DNA of 64,000 bases from an uncultured Porphyromonadaceae bacterium (GCA_900555715.1 USMC01000006.1:22084-86083), one strand, 5' to 3'; positions 42,134-50,499 are shown, numbered from the stretch's first letter. Translations and numbers: made by a program. Notes: generated by a model from the letters alone, not told the origin.

Positions 42134-42242
42134 AAGGATGCCCTTTCCGGAAATCCCTGACGCCCGGGTTCTTACCCCTATGGAAATGAACAATCTTCAT
42201 TTCAAGACACTCGACTCTCACACTCCCATACCACCTAAATGA
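42117..42242 (+). CDS. Micropeptide after the VKOR gene (41 aa)
   Basis: MKTKIKRMPFPEIPDARVLT, then PMEMNNLHFKTLDSHTPIPPK. The start lies inside the last codons of the VKOR gene (17-base overlap, other frame), implying coupled translation, and a strong terminator follows at 42247. A basic start followed by LTPMEMNNLHF resembles the L-x-x-x-EMN-x-I motif in leader peptides of Bacteroidales natural-product precursors, which are often encoded next to C39-domain and thiol-redox proteins. No GG cleavage site is visible. Function is inference. Confidence 0.45.
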   Translation: MKTKIKRMPFPEIPDARVLTPMEMNNLHFKTLDSHTPIPPK

Positions 42243-42246
42243 ACAA

Positions 42247-42277
42247 TGACGGCATCCCCGTACAGAGGATGCCGTCA
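42247..42277. terminator. Bidirectional terminator between the micropeptide and pnp
   Basis: TGACGGCATCC ... GGATGCCGTCA is a perfect 11-bp stem. It lies 5 bases past the micropeptide stop codon and 36 past the pnp stop codon. Confidence 0.8.
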
Positions 42278-42312
42278 GTTTCGCTTATGATTCCTGTTTT
42301 GTGTGAGAGTGC

Positions 42313-44550
42313 TTACTCTTTGCGCGGACCGCGGTCGCGTCCTTCACGGCGCGGACGGTCACCTTCGCGGCGGGGACGGTCGCCTTCACGACGAGGACCG
42401 CGTTCGCCGCGCGGTGCGCGCTGCGGCTCTACCCAGCCTTCGGGCTTGGGAAGAAGTGCGCGCATGGAGAGGCGGTATTTGCCTGTCTTCTTGTCGATTT
42501 CGATGAGCTTGACCTGAACCTTGTCGCCTTCCTTGAGTCCGGAAGCCTCCATGTTTTCGAGTCGCTCCCATGCTATTTCGCTGATGTGGAGCAGACCGTC
42601 GCGGTGCGGCATGAACTCTACGAATGCGCCGAAGTCCATGATTGAGCGCACTGTGCCGTCGTAGACCTTGCCTTCTTCGGGCAGTTCGACGATGGCGTTG
42701 ATCATGGCAAGCGCCTTGTCGATGGAGTCCTTGTTGGCTGCTGCCACTTCGATGTATCCGCCTTCTTCGATTTCGTCGATGCTTACAGTGGCACCACTTT
42801 CTTCCTGAATTCCCTGGATGATCTTTCCGCCCGGGCCGATTACGGCGCCGATGAGTTCTTTGGGTATTATCATGGTGACGATGCGCGGAACGTGAGGCTT
42901 GTAGTCCTCGCGCGGTGCCGGGATTGTCTCTTCGATCTTGTCGAGGATGTGCATGCGGCCTTCGCGTGCCTGGTTGAGCGCGCGTTCGAGGATTTCGTAG
43001 CTCAGACCGTCGCACTTGATATCCATCTGTGTGGCAGTGATGCCGTCGCGTGTGCCTGTCACTTTGAAGTCCATGTCTCCGAGGTGGTCTTCATCACCGA
43101 GGATATCGGAGAGGATGGCGTATTTGGGGCTTTCTGTGTCGGTGATGAGACCCATTGCGATGCCGCTGACGGGTTTCTTCATCTTGACGCCGGCGTCGAG
43201 CAGCGCGAGTGTGCCTGCGCATACTGTTGCCATCGACGATGAGCCGTTGCTTTCGAGGATGTCGCTCACCAGACGCACTACATAGGGGAAGTTGTCCGGT
43301 ATCATGCGTTTGAGGGCGCGGTGTGCAAGGTTGCCGTGACCGATTTCGCGACGTCCTACTCCGCGCTGTGCTTTTGCTTCGCCGGTTGAGAAGGGCGGGA
43401 AGTTGTAGTGGAGAAGGAAACGTTCGTTGCCCTGATTGAGGACTTCGTCGATCATCTTCTCGTCGAGTTTTGTGCCGAGTGTGCAGGTCGAGAGGCTCTG
43501 CGTCTCTCCGCGGGTGAAGACAGCGCTTCCGTGAGGTCCGGGAAGGTAGTCGACCTCGCACCAGATGGGACGGATGTCGGTTGTCTTTCTGCCGTCGAGG
43601 CGTATGCCTTCGTCGAGGATGCAGCGGCGCACGGCTTCTTTTTCTACGTCGTGGTAGTAGCGTTTTACCAGCGGTGCTTTTTCCTCACGCTCTTCTTCGG
43701 GAAGCGATTCGATGTATTCGTCGCAGATGGCGTCGAAGCTGTCCTGACGCCAGTGCTTGTCGGCGCTGCCTGCCTTGGCGATGGCGTATGCTTTGTCGTA
43801 GCACTTGTCGTGTACGTCCTTGCGGAGGTCTTCGTCGTTGACTTCGTGGCAGTATTCGCGCTTGATTTTTCCAACTTCCTCGGCGAGTTCCATCTGGACT
43901 TTGCACTGCACCTTTATGGCGCCGTGCGCTGCGCGGAGTGCTGCGAGGAGGTCGGCTTCACTAACTTCGTTCATTTCGCCCTCGACCATCATGATGTTGT
44001 CGTAGGTGGCGCCTACCATGAGTTCCATGTCGGCGTTCTTGAGCTGGTCGAAGGTGGGGTCGATGACGAACTTGCCGTCGATGCGTGCCACGCGCACTTC
44101 GGAGATGGGACCGTTGAAAGGGATATCGCTGACTGCTATCGCTGCCGATGCTGCAAGACCTGCGAGACAGTCGGGAGCGTCGACGCCGTCGGCGGAGAAC
44201 ATGATGATATTGACAAATGTGTCGGCGTGATAATTGTCGGGGAAGAGGGGACGCAGAACACGGTCGACCAGACGTGCTGTGAGAATTTCATAGTCGCTGG
44301 CGCGTCCTTCGCGCTTGAGGAAGCCGCCGGGGAAACGACCCGCAGCGGAGAATTTTTCTTTGTACTCTACCTGAAGAGGCATGAAATCGACGCCTTCGCC
44401 GGCTTCTTTCGCAGAAACCACAGTTGCCAGAAGCATCGTGTTGCCCATGCGTACTTCAACCGCTCCATCGGCCTGTTTTGCAAGTTTGCCGGTCTCGATG
44501 GTGATTTTTCGACCGTCAGGCAATTCGATGGTTTTCTTGATGGGATTCAT
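42313..44550 (-). CDS. pnp: Polyribonucleotide nucleotidyltransferase
   Basis: 745 residues with two RNase PH domains (GAVEVRMGNTMLLATVV and GSAVFTRGETQSLSTCTLG), the helical linker, a KH domain (VTMIIPKELIGAVIGPGGK) and an S1 domain (KVYDGTVRSIMDFGAFVEF). It degrades RNA 3' to 5' with phosphate. The tail after S1 is a low-complexity RG/RE run (GERGPRREGDRPRREG and so on), likely a flexible RNA-binding extension. Promoter TATCTTTG is at 44583-44590 with TTG 23 bases further upstream. Confidence 0.96.
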   Translation of the reverse strand: MNPIKKTIELPDGRKITIETGKLAKQADGAVEVRMGNTMLLATVVSAKEAGEGVDFMPLQVEYKEKFSAAGRFPGGFLKREGRASDYEILTARLVDRVLRPLFPDNYHADTFVNIIMFSADGVDAPDCLAGLAASAAIAVSDIPFNGPISEVRVARIDGKFVIDPTFDQLKNADMELMVGATYDNIMMVEGEMNEVSEADLLAALRAAHGAIKVQCKVQMELAEEVGKIKREYCHEVNDEDLRKDVHDKCYDKAYAIAKAGSADKHWRQDSFDAICDEYIESLPEEEREEKAPLVKRYYHDVEKEAVRRCILDEGIRLDGRKTTDIRPIWCEVDYLPGPHGSAVFTRGETQSLSTCTLGTKLDEKMIDEVLNQGNERFLLHYNFPPFSTGEAKAQRGVGRREIGHGNLAHRALKRMIPDNFPYVVRLVSDILESNGSSSMATVCAGTLALLDAGVKMKKPVSGIAMGLITDTESPKYAILSDILGDEDHLGDMDFKVTGTRDGITATQMDIKCDGLSYEILERALNQAREGRMHILDKIEETIPAPREDYKPHVPRIVTMIIPKELIGAVIGPGGKIIQGIQEESGATVSIDEIEEGGYIEVAAANKDSIDKALAMINAIVELPEEGKVYDGTVRSIMDFGAFVEFMPHRDGLLHISEIAWERLENMEASGLKEGDKVQVKLIEIDKKTGKYRLSMRALLPKPEGWVEPQRAPRGERGPRREGDRPRREGDRPRREGRDRGPRKE

Positions 44551-44582
44551 AATGATATTTATTTTTTCTTCGTTAAATCGCG

Positions 44583-44613
44583 CAAAGATACGAAAAAATA
44601 GTTGTTAAAACAA
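44583..44613 (-). promoter_or_regulatory. pnp promoter
   Basis: Minus strand: TTG starting at 44613 and TATCTTTG at 44590-44583, 23 bases start to start, about 33 bases before the ATG. It is a standard Bacteroidetes promoter. Confidence 0.7.
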
Positions 44614-44683
44614 GTTCCGGCGCACATACGGGGTGATTTTATCCGGCGCCCCTTTCGGATGCATGATTGCTATGGATAAATAA

Positions 44684-44724
44684 AAATCGGCTAAGCGCTG
44701 ATATTTCAGCTGCTTAGTCGATTT
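44684..44724. terminator. Long inverted repeat between the R-M genes and pnp
   Basis: AAATCGGCTAAGC ... GCTTAGTCGATTT with an inner GCTG/CAGC stem. A C8 run follows at about 44731. It may stop the methylase transcript about 100 bases past its end, or mark the border of the acquired DNA. Confidence 0.5.
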
Positions 44725-44827
44725 ATGTACCCCCCCCACTATGCCGTATCAGAACCTGTCTTGACCGACCTTGACCGCATTTGGAAGCTTCGGTATTGAA
44801 TTCCTGAGCATAGGAAACTGATCTTTC

Positions 44828-45901
44828 TTAATGTGGATAAGATACAATAAGTACTTCCTTTGAATTTGTATCACTCAAAGCGTATTTAATTTCGCGTGAA
44901 TAGTGAAGTTCATTATGTCTTCCATACATTTCAAGCAAACCGATTAAGGAATCTATGGATGGTATTCCATTTGAACGATATGAAAAAACCAGTATGCTAC
45001 TTTTAAAACGTTCAATCAATTGATTAAATCCAGATATTATATTGTCTTTATCAGTCCAAATGTTATACTTACGTTTTAACCGATGGTGTTTACTATTATA
45101 ATCAATTAGATTTCTCCAATTATCATAATAGAGAAGACCATTAAGGAAATGATAAAAATCAGCATAGTCTACACCAATACCTTTATCGTTTATGTACGGT
45201 GTGTCAATATAGACTAAATCATATTTATTTTCAATATTCAGCGCATCTTGGTTCAAAACATGGCAATTTGTTCCATTATCGAACACAGCATGATTTGCCT
45301 CATCAACGAAAGTCTTGAAATGAATATCAAAGGGGGTATCCCATGTCTTTTTATTACCAAATGAACGTTTAACGTCCATTAAGCGCACATACAAGTTTTT
45401 TCTATGAAAGAGATTATAAGGTCTCTTTATAATGCATGATTGAAAGAGGGCAAACCAAGCAATAGCCCTTTTATATTCATTCTTTATTGTAGAAATGTTA
45501 TATCTTACAACATCAAGCCAATGATTCTCTTCATCGGTATAGTATATATCTTTAAAGTTATCAACTATAAATGTCGGATATTTAATATTGGGTTGTTCCT
45601 CTAAAATGAAATTAATATCTGATTCATCGAGCATCACAGAATTATTTTCAATGATTGCCTTCCCAATAATTGCGTTGAATGGCAAAATATCGTTATAGGT
45701 AACATCCTTCCCATTATCCTTGAGCTTATACGCGACACTGCCAGTACCTCCGAAGGCATCCAAAACCGTATGAAATGGAATATGTGAAATTTCATACCAA
45801 ATCCAATCGACAAATTTGGCTTTGCTGCCTTGATATCTTGTTGATGGAAATTTATTCTTGTACTGAATATCAAATTCAGAAAATAAGGATGGCTGTCGCA
45901 T
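44828..45901 (-). CDS. Adenine-N6 DNA methyltransferase (D12/Dam class)
   Basis: 357 residues. RYQGSKAKFVDWIW and LDAFGGTGSVAYKLK form the SAM-binding motif I, and LVYIDTPYIND supplies the DPPY-type catalytic motif as DTPY. The order (motif I near the N-terminus) is that of Dam/EcoRV-type alpha-class enzymes. Its ATG directly follows the stop codon of the restriction enzyme gene, so it is the protecting methylase. Base composition is much more AT-rich than the flanking genes, with many ATA/AAT codons, a sign of recent transfer. Confidence 0.9.
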   Translation of the reverse strand: MRQPSLFSEFDIQYKNKFPSTRYQGSKAKFVDWIWYEISHIPFHTVLDAFGGTGSVAYKLKDNGKDVTYNDILPFNAIIGKAIIENNSVMLDESDINFILEEQPNIKYPTFIVDNFKDIYYTDEENHWLDVVRYNISTIKNEYKRAIAWFALFQSCIIKRPYNLFHRKNLYVRLMDVKRSFGNKKTWDTPFDIHFKTFVDEANHAVFDNGTNCHVLNQDALNIENKYDLVYIDTPYINDKGIGVDYADFYHFLNGLLYYDNWRNLIDYNSKHHRLKRKYNIWTDKDNIISGFNQLIERFKSSILVFSYRSNGIPSIDSLIGLLEMYGRHNELHYSREIKYALSDTNSKEVLIVSYPH

Positions 45902-46681
45902 TTATTTTATCTTTCTGAATTTCTTATAACTTACAATGTTATTGTAATATGGAGCTACGAGTTCTGCCTTTTTTGCCATATCTGGCGTAAGATAGTTTAT
46001 CCAATAATCATCAAATACTTCTTCTCCCAACTTCGCAAATGAACCATTGCCATTGATTAAATCATCAATCAACGACACAGAGCCTATATTCTTGGTATTT
46101 CCGCTACCAGGTCTATCTATAGCTATTTTCCATTTTTCTTGAACAAAAAAAGTTATATCTTTTACTACAGATATAATATCGTCAAGATTATCAAGAGTAT
46201 ACAATTTACGCTCATCGATAGCTTCATCATTCTCACTATAGATAATGCCTAAAACAATATGAGCTTTATATGATGAATATGGATATGTGACATTTTTAGT
46301 ACTTTGGCGATTACGGAAATATCCAGTGAATGCACCAAGTGTCATTCCGTTAATCCTTTCTGAAGTCTTGCGGTAACTACTTTTGAGGTCTACCGCAAAG
46401 AGATTGTTTTCGCTGTCAATAAACGTAATGTCTGGATAAAAATTTTGTTCTTTTGTAAGTTCTAATCGTAGTCCGTTGTCTTGAGCAAATTTGAACAAAA
46501 GGGGAAAGATATAAAGTTCAATTATTTTTGATACAACTTTCGTATCAGTTGAAATGGTATATATATGTTTATATACATCAATAAACCCCTTTACTACCCA
46601 TTGACCATCTTTTGTAGAAACAAACGGAGTAAAGGACCTTACTGCATCTCGCAATTTCAATATAAATTCGTTTTTTGTCAT
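45902..46681 (-). CDS. EcoRV-like type II restriction endonuclease
   Basis: 259 residues. From memory it aligns over much of its length with EcoRV: STDTKVVSKIIELYIFPLL, FYPDITFIDSENNLFAVDLK with active-site D84, D98 and K100 (EcoRV D74, D90, K92), TLGAFTGYFRN, TYPYSSYKAHIVLGI, FVQEKWKIAIDRPGSGNTKN, IGS, and FDDYWINYL. By that likeness it should cut GATATC. A TATCTTTG promoter element (46686-46693) lies 4 bases before the ATG with TTG 23 bases upstream, so the message may be leaderless. It is AT-rich like the methylase. Confidence 0.9.
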   Translation of the reverse strand: MTKNEFILKLRDAVRSFTPFVSTKDGQWVVKGFIDVYKHIYTISTDTKVVSKIIELYIFPLLFKFAQDNGLRLELTKEQNFYPDITFIDSENNLFAVDLKSSYRKTSERINGMTLGAFTGYFRNRQSTKNVTYPYSSYKAHIVLGIIYSENDEAIDERKLYTLDNLDDIISVVKDITFFVQEKWKIAIDRPGSGNTKNIGSVSLIDDLINGNGSFAKLGEEVFDDYWINYLTPDMAKKAELVAPYYNNIVSYKKFRKIK

Positions 46682-46685
46682 AGAG

Positions 46686-46693
46686 CAAAGATA
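46686..46693 (-). promoter_or_regulatory. Promoter element directly at the restriction gene start
   Basis: Minus-strand TATCTTTG with TTG 23 bases upstream. Only CTCT separates it from the ATG, so transcription should begin at or near the start codon. Confidence 0.5.
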
Positions 46694-46795
46694 GAAATAA
46701 TATTTGAATTAAGCAAACATAGAACCAATTCTTACAACAAAGTGCTTGATTTATCTATATGCAACCTAATGAGTTGTGTGGCGGTAAAAAAGGAA

Positions 46796-46827
46796 AACCG
46801 AGGGGAAGATTACTCTTCTCCTCGGTT
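46796..46827 (-). terminator. Terminator after tRNA-Leu
   Basis: AACCGAGGGGAAGA ... TCTTCTCCTCGGTT forms a stem of about 13 pairs with one mismatch, 3 bases past the tRNA end. Minus-strand T-rich sequence (CCTTTTTTACC) follows. Confidence 0.75.
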
Positions 46828-46830
46828 ATG

Positions 46831-46912
46831 TACCCGAACCCGGGGTCGAACCGGGACGGATTACTCCAACGGTGTTTGAGACCGTCGCGTCTACCGATTC
46901 CGCCATTCGGGC
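46831..46912 (-). tRNA. tRNA-Leu (anticodon CAA)
   Basis: The minus strand reads GCCCGAA ... TTCGGGT as acceptor stem, a D-arm with GCGG and GGTAGACGC, anticodon stem ACGGT-CTCAAAC-ACCGT (anticodon CAA), a long variable arm and the T-arm GGTTCGACCCC. Length is 82 bases; CCA is not encoded. The restriction-modification genes lie directly downstream, a common spot for acquired DNA. Confidence 0.95.
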
Positions 46913-47001
46913 ATTGCTCCGGCAAATTTAAGCACTTTTTCTTTATCCCACAAATTTTTTGCCGGAGGGGGATAAAGTATTGATGGAAGTTTGTATATAT
47001 G

Positions 47002-47013
47002 CAATTATAATTG
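47002..47013. promoter_or_regulatory. Palindromic operator candidate
   Basis: CAATTATAATTG, a perfect 12-bp palindrome, lies between the TTG (46991) and TATTTTTG (47014) elements of the promoter for the repressor gene. A repressor bound here would block its own promoter. Confidence 0.55.
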
Positions 47014-47038
47014 TATTTTTGCAGCAAAATATTTGACA

Positions 47039-47740
47039 ATGGAAATCGACAAGACATTCAAAGAGCCGGGAATGCCTGAAGCCGGCGCATCGGTCGTCGA
47101 CCGGATAAAATACCTCATCAGCCTGTCGCGTAACACGCAGGCGAGCTTTGCCTCACTGATAGGAGTCGATCCGGCAAGCCTTTCGCGTGTCCTCAGCGGG
47201 AAGTCGGGACCGTCGGAAGGTTTCATCAACCGTATTGTCGTGAATCTCAACGTGTCGAAGGAATGGCTGTGCAACGGTTCGGATGTCCCGTTTCCCCGCG
47301 AATCGCACGGTGGACCCGCTCATAGACTGACCTCCGACAGTGGAGCGCCTGTCTACGACATCGATGTCACCGCAGGCACAATGCCGCTGAGCCGCATGTT
47401 CACCGACGAACGCATTGTAGGTTTTATGAAGCTTCCCGGACTTAATCCCGAGCTACCGATAGTGCGGGTGAGCGGCAATTCCATGCAGCCCCGCCTCAAT
47501 CCCGGCTGCTATATTTCCATCCGCCCTATCGAGCTAAGCGCGCCGATAGCATGGGGAAGCATATATGTTGTCGTGCTTCCGGATTTCCGGCTTGTCAAAT
47601 ATGTGCGCCGCAATGCAAATCCCGAATTAGTGACTCTTCACAGCGCCAATCCGGACTACGACGACATCGAGATACGCCGCGACGAAATCGAGGCGCTCTA
47701 TCTTGTCGAAAATGTCATAAACCATGATTTCCTCTCATAA
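47039..47740 (+). CDS. CI/LexA-like repressor (HTH plus S24 domain)
   Basis: 233 residues from the ATG at 47039 (MEIDKTFKEPGMPEAGA). An XRE-type HTH at about 22-75 (TQASFASLIGVDPASLSRVLSGKSGPSEG in parts) is followed by an S24 peptidase-like domain: PIVRVSGNSMQPRLNPGCYI with the serine, and DFRLVKYVRR with the lysine in a place fitting the Ser-Lys pair. The AG cleavage bond may be TAGTMP near 112. It could cleave itself after DNA damage. It overlaps rnhB by 17 bases, unusual for a repressor and a housekeeping enzyme. Confidence 0.85.
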   Translation: MEIDKTFKEPGMPEAGASVVDRIKYLISLSRNTQASFASLIGVDPASLSRVLSGKSGPSEGFINRIVVNLNVSKEWLCNGSDVPFPRESHGGPAHRLTSDSGAPVYDIDVTAGTMPLSRMFTDERIVGFMKLPGLNPELPIVRVSGNSMQPRLNPGCYISIRPIELSAPIAWGSIYVVVLPDFRLVKYVRRNANPELVTLHSANPDYDDIEIRRDEIEALYLVENVINHDFLS

Positions 47741-48323
47741 TCCCTTACCGCCTTGCTTCCACGCCGGCGTTCTTGAAGCCGGTACCGATGAAGCCGGGCG
47801 CGGCTGCCTTGCCGGTCCGGTCTTTGCAGCCGCCGTTATTCTGCCCGACGACTATTCGAACGCATGGATCAACGACTCCAAGCAGCTCAGCGAGCGCCGG
47901 AGGATGATTCTTCGGGAGGAAATCATGCGGGATGCCGTCGCGTGGGCTATCGCGAGCGTCGATGCCGCCGAAATAGACAGGATAAATATTCTCCAGGCGT
48001 CAATCGAGGCAATGCACCGTGCATTGGCGGCGCTGACGGTGAAGCCGGGCGAGATTATTGTCGACGGCAACCGTTTCCGTCCGTTCGGCGACATACCATG
48101 GCAGACTTTTGTCAAGGGCGACGGGCGTTTCGCCAACATTGCCGCCGCTTCGATTCTTGCCAAGACCGAACGCGATTTATTTATGCTCCGCGCGCATGAG
48201 CAATATCCTGCTTACGGGTGGAACCGCAACAAGGGCTATCCTACAGCCGATCATCGCGCAGCCATTGCCGAGCATGGTCCGTGCCCGCTGCACAGGCTCA
48301 CTTTCCGCCTTCTGCCGGAGTGA
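47724..48323 (+). CDS. rnhB: Ribonuclease HII
   Basis: 199 residues. GTDEAGRGCLAGPVFAAAV is the family signature with catalytic D and E, NDSKQLSERRR follows, IVDGNRF gives the third acid, and FANIAAASILAKTERD and GYPTADHRAAI complete it. It cuts the RNA part of RNA-DNA hybrids. The start overlaps the repressor gene; the end overlaps folA on the other strand by 26 bases. Confidence 0.94.
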   Translation: MISSHNPLPPCFHAGVLEAGTDEAGRGCLAGPVFAAAVILPDDYSNAWINDSKQLSERRRMILREEIMRDAVAWAIASVDAAEIDRINILQASIEAMHRALAALTVKPGEIIVDGNRFRPFGDIPWQTFVKGDGRFANIAAASILAKTERDLFMLRAHEQYPAYGWNRNKGYPTADHRAAIAEHGPCPLHRLTFRLLPE

Positions 48324-48795
48324 TACGGCGCCGCAGCGTCACAAATTCGGCAGCCGGAACAGTGCCGGCTTCGACGCTCGACACGCGCTCGAATTCTTCT
48401 TCCGGAATAGCCGGAAAGAATGTGTCGGCGCTTTCCGCGCGGTCGGATATGACGGTGAGCTCGATGGTATCTGCCAGCGGCAGCGCCTGAGCATAGATCT
48501 GTCCGCCTCCAATGATGAAAATTTCCGCATTGCCAGCCATTGCTATCGCCTCTTCGAGCGATGAGGCACGTTCGGCGCCAGGAGCGCTGAAGGCGGTATT
48601 GCGGCTCACTACTATGTTCCTTCGTCCCGGCAAAGCGCCTTTAGGGAGTGAATCGAAAGTCTTTCTTCCCATGATGAGCGTGTGCCCCATGGTGAGCGCC
48701 TTGAAGCGTCGCAGGTCGGCGCCGAGGTGATAGAGCGTATCGCCGCCGCGTCCGATGGCGTTGTTGAGGTCGACGGCAACTATTATCGTAATCAT
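48298..48795 (-). CDS. folA: Dihydrofolate reductase
   Basis: 165 residues from the ATG at 48795 (MITIIVAVDLNNAIGRGG). DLRRFKALTMGHTLIMGRKTFDSLP and FIIGGGQIYAQALP (in parts) are the folate and NADPH-binding signatures. It regenerates tetrahydrofolate used by thymidylate synthase, whose gene precedes it with an ATGA overlap (48792-48795). Confidence 0.95.
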   Translation of the reverse strand: MITIIVAVDLNNAIGRGGDTLYHLGADLRRFKALTMGHTLIMGRKTFDSLPKGALPGRRNIVVSRNTAFSAPGAERASSLEEAIAMAGNAEIFIIGGGQIYAQALPLADTIELTVISDRAESADTFFPAIPEEEFERVSSVEAGTVPAAEFVTLRRRITPAEGGK

Positions 48796-49586
48796 ACCGA
48801 TACTTCTGCTTTGATGTGAGGATGCGGGTCGTAGCCTTCGAGGGTGAAATCCTCGTATTTGAATCCGAAGATGTCTTTGACTTCCGGATTGATAATCATC
48901 TTCGGCAGCGGGCGCGGCTCGCGTGAAATCTGGAGCTTTGCCTGCTCTATGTGGTTGAGGTAGAGATGTGCGTCGCCGAGCGTGTGGACGAAGTCGCCGG
49001 CTTCCAGACCGCATACCTGAGCCATCATCTGCAGCAGCAGGGCATAGGATGCGATGTTGAACGGCACGCCGAGGAAACAGTCGGCGCTGCGCTGGTAGAG
49101 CTGCAGGCTCAGCTTGCCGTCGGCTACGTAGAACTGGAAGAAAGCATGGCATGGCGGCAGATTCATGTTCTTGAGGTCGGCGACATTCCAGGCGCTGACT
49201 ATTATACGCCGCGAGTCAGGGTTGTGCCTGATGTCATCGACCGCCTGCGCTATCTGGTCGATAGCACCTCCGTCGTAGTCGGGCCACGACCGCCACTGGT
49301 AGCCGTAGATGTGTCCGAGGCTGCCGTCGGCATCAGCCCATTCGTTCCATATCCTCACTCCGTTTTCCTGCAGGTAGTGTACATTGGTGTCGCCGCTGAG
49401 AAACCAGAGCAGTTCGTGGATGATGGATTTCAGATGCAGTTTCTTTGTCGTTACTAAAGGAAAGCCGTCGGCAAGGTTGAAGCGCATCTGATAGCCGAAC
49501 ACCGAGATGGTGCCCGTGCCCGTGCGGTCGCTCTTGACAGTGCCATGTTCGAGGATATGGCGGAGAAGGTCAATGTATTGTTTCAT
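48792..49586 (-). CDS. thyA: Thymidylate synthase
   Basis: 264 residues, full length for ThyA. DRTGTGTISVFGYQMRF, KKLHLKSIIHELLWFL, the catalytic NLPPCHAFFQFYV, LSLQLYQRSADCFLGVPFNI and DAHLYLNHIEQ are all present. It makes dTMP from dUMP using methylene-tetrahydrofolate and feeds dihydrofolate to FolA. It overlaps the upstream ferredoxin gene by 17 bases. Confidence 0.97.
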   Translation of the reverse strand: MKQYIDLLRHILEHGTVKSDRTGTGTISVFGYQMRFNLADGFPLVTTKKLHLKSIIHELLWFLSGDTNVHYLQENGVRIWNEWADADGSLGHIYGYQWRSWPDYDGGAIDQIAQAVDDIRHNPDSRRIIVSAWNVADLKNMNLPPCHAFFQFYVADGKLSLQLYQRSADCFLGVPFNIASYALLLQMMAQVCGLEAGDFVHTLGDAHLYLNHIEQAKLQISREPRPLPKMIINPEVKDIFGFKYEDFTLEGYDPHPHIKAEVSV

Positions 49587-50448
49587 CTTTTATCTTTTCA
49601 ATCTTTATTCTGCTGCCATTGCCCATCTGCGAGGGTGCCGCGCCGTCGCTCTGTGCTGTGGGCTGCATCATGGGCATGTCGATCCGGAATGACCCTGTGC
49701 GGTATGTCATCGCTCCGTTGGGACAGACGGCGGCACAGTCGAAGCACACCACGCAGCGCGAGCTGTTGATTGTCTTTTCCGGGAGCTTGATGCACTGCGC
49801 CTTGCACACGCGCTCGCACTCGCCGCAGTTGATGCATCGGTCAGGGTCGATTTCGAAATGGAAGTACGGACGCGATGATGTGAACGCAAGTATGGAGCCT
49901 ACGGGACAGGCGGTGTTGCATATTATGCGTCCGTGGCGCCACGACGTCGCTACGACAGCGACGGCTGTGAGAGCCGCCACGGAGAGTGATGACAAGGTGA
50001 AGTTCACCGCATCAGGGTTGAGCCCAAGGGGGCGTGCGACAAGTTCGTCGACCATACGCGCATAGGCGCTGTAAGGGTCGAAGACGGTAGGGATGATGCC
50101 TGTGCCGACGACTATCGAGGCTACGGCGATAATGAGGAAAATAATGCGTGTGCGTGTCGACGGCGGTGCGTATACATAGCTCTTGCCTTTGCGCCGCACA
50201 GCGCGTGCCGCTGCCGCCGCGCAGTCGGTCAGTGTTCCCAGCGGGCAGATGGCGGAACAGTAGATTCTGCCGTAGATAAGCGTCACTACCAGCCAGAAGA
50301 TAAGGCATACAGAGGCGCCTGAAAGCAGAGCTGTTAGAATCTGCATCCGCACAAACACGCTGTCGTAGCCTGCCAGCAATGCCCATGTGGGTACACCCAT
50401 AGCCAGCAGCGCTATCACAATGCGCATATACCGTATCGACTTATACAT
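49570..50448 (-). CDS. Membrane polyferredoxin (NapH-like)
   Basis: 292 residues with about four membrane helices (near 8-28, 37-58, 102-122, 155-175). Two CxxxCP motifs, YCSAICPLG and ICNTACPVG, frame the membrane part as in NapH-type proteins. A C-terminal pair of 4Fe-4S sites follows: CINCGECERVCKAQC and CVVCFDCAAVCPNG. It should pass electrons between the membrane and a partner that is not in the window. It overlaps thyA, which is the next gene. Confidence 0.85.
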   Translation of the reverse strand: MYKSIRYMRIVIALLAMGVPTWALLAGYDSVFVRMQILTALLSGASVCLIFWLVVTLIYGRIYCSAICPLGTLTDCAAAAARAVRRKGKSYVYAPPSTRTRIIFLIIAVASIVVGTGIIPTVFDPYSAYARMVDELVARPLGLNPDAVNFTLSSLSVAALTAVAVVATSWRHGRIICNTACPVGSILAFTSSRPYFHFEIDPDRCINCGECERVCKAQCIKLPEKTINSSRCVVCFDCAAVCPNGAMTYRTGSFRIDMPMMQPTAQSDGAAPSQMGNGSRIKIEKIKDETIH

Positions 50449-50499
50449 GTCGCAAAATTACCGAATATTTCTCTCTGCTGCAAACACTGCCGTAAATTT

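Noticed and set aside
43408..44601. A 397-codon open frame on the plus strand opposite pnp
   Set aside because: It mirrors the pnp codons and is rich in Val, Cys, Phe and Gly with no motif. pnp itself is unmistakable.
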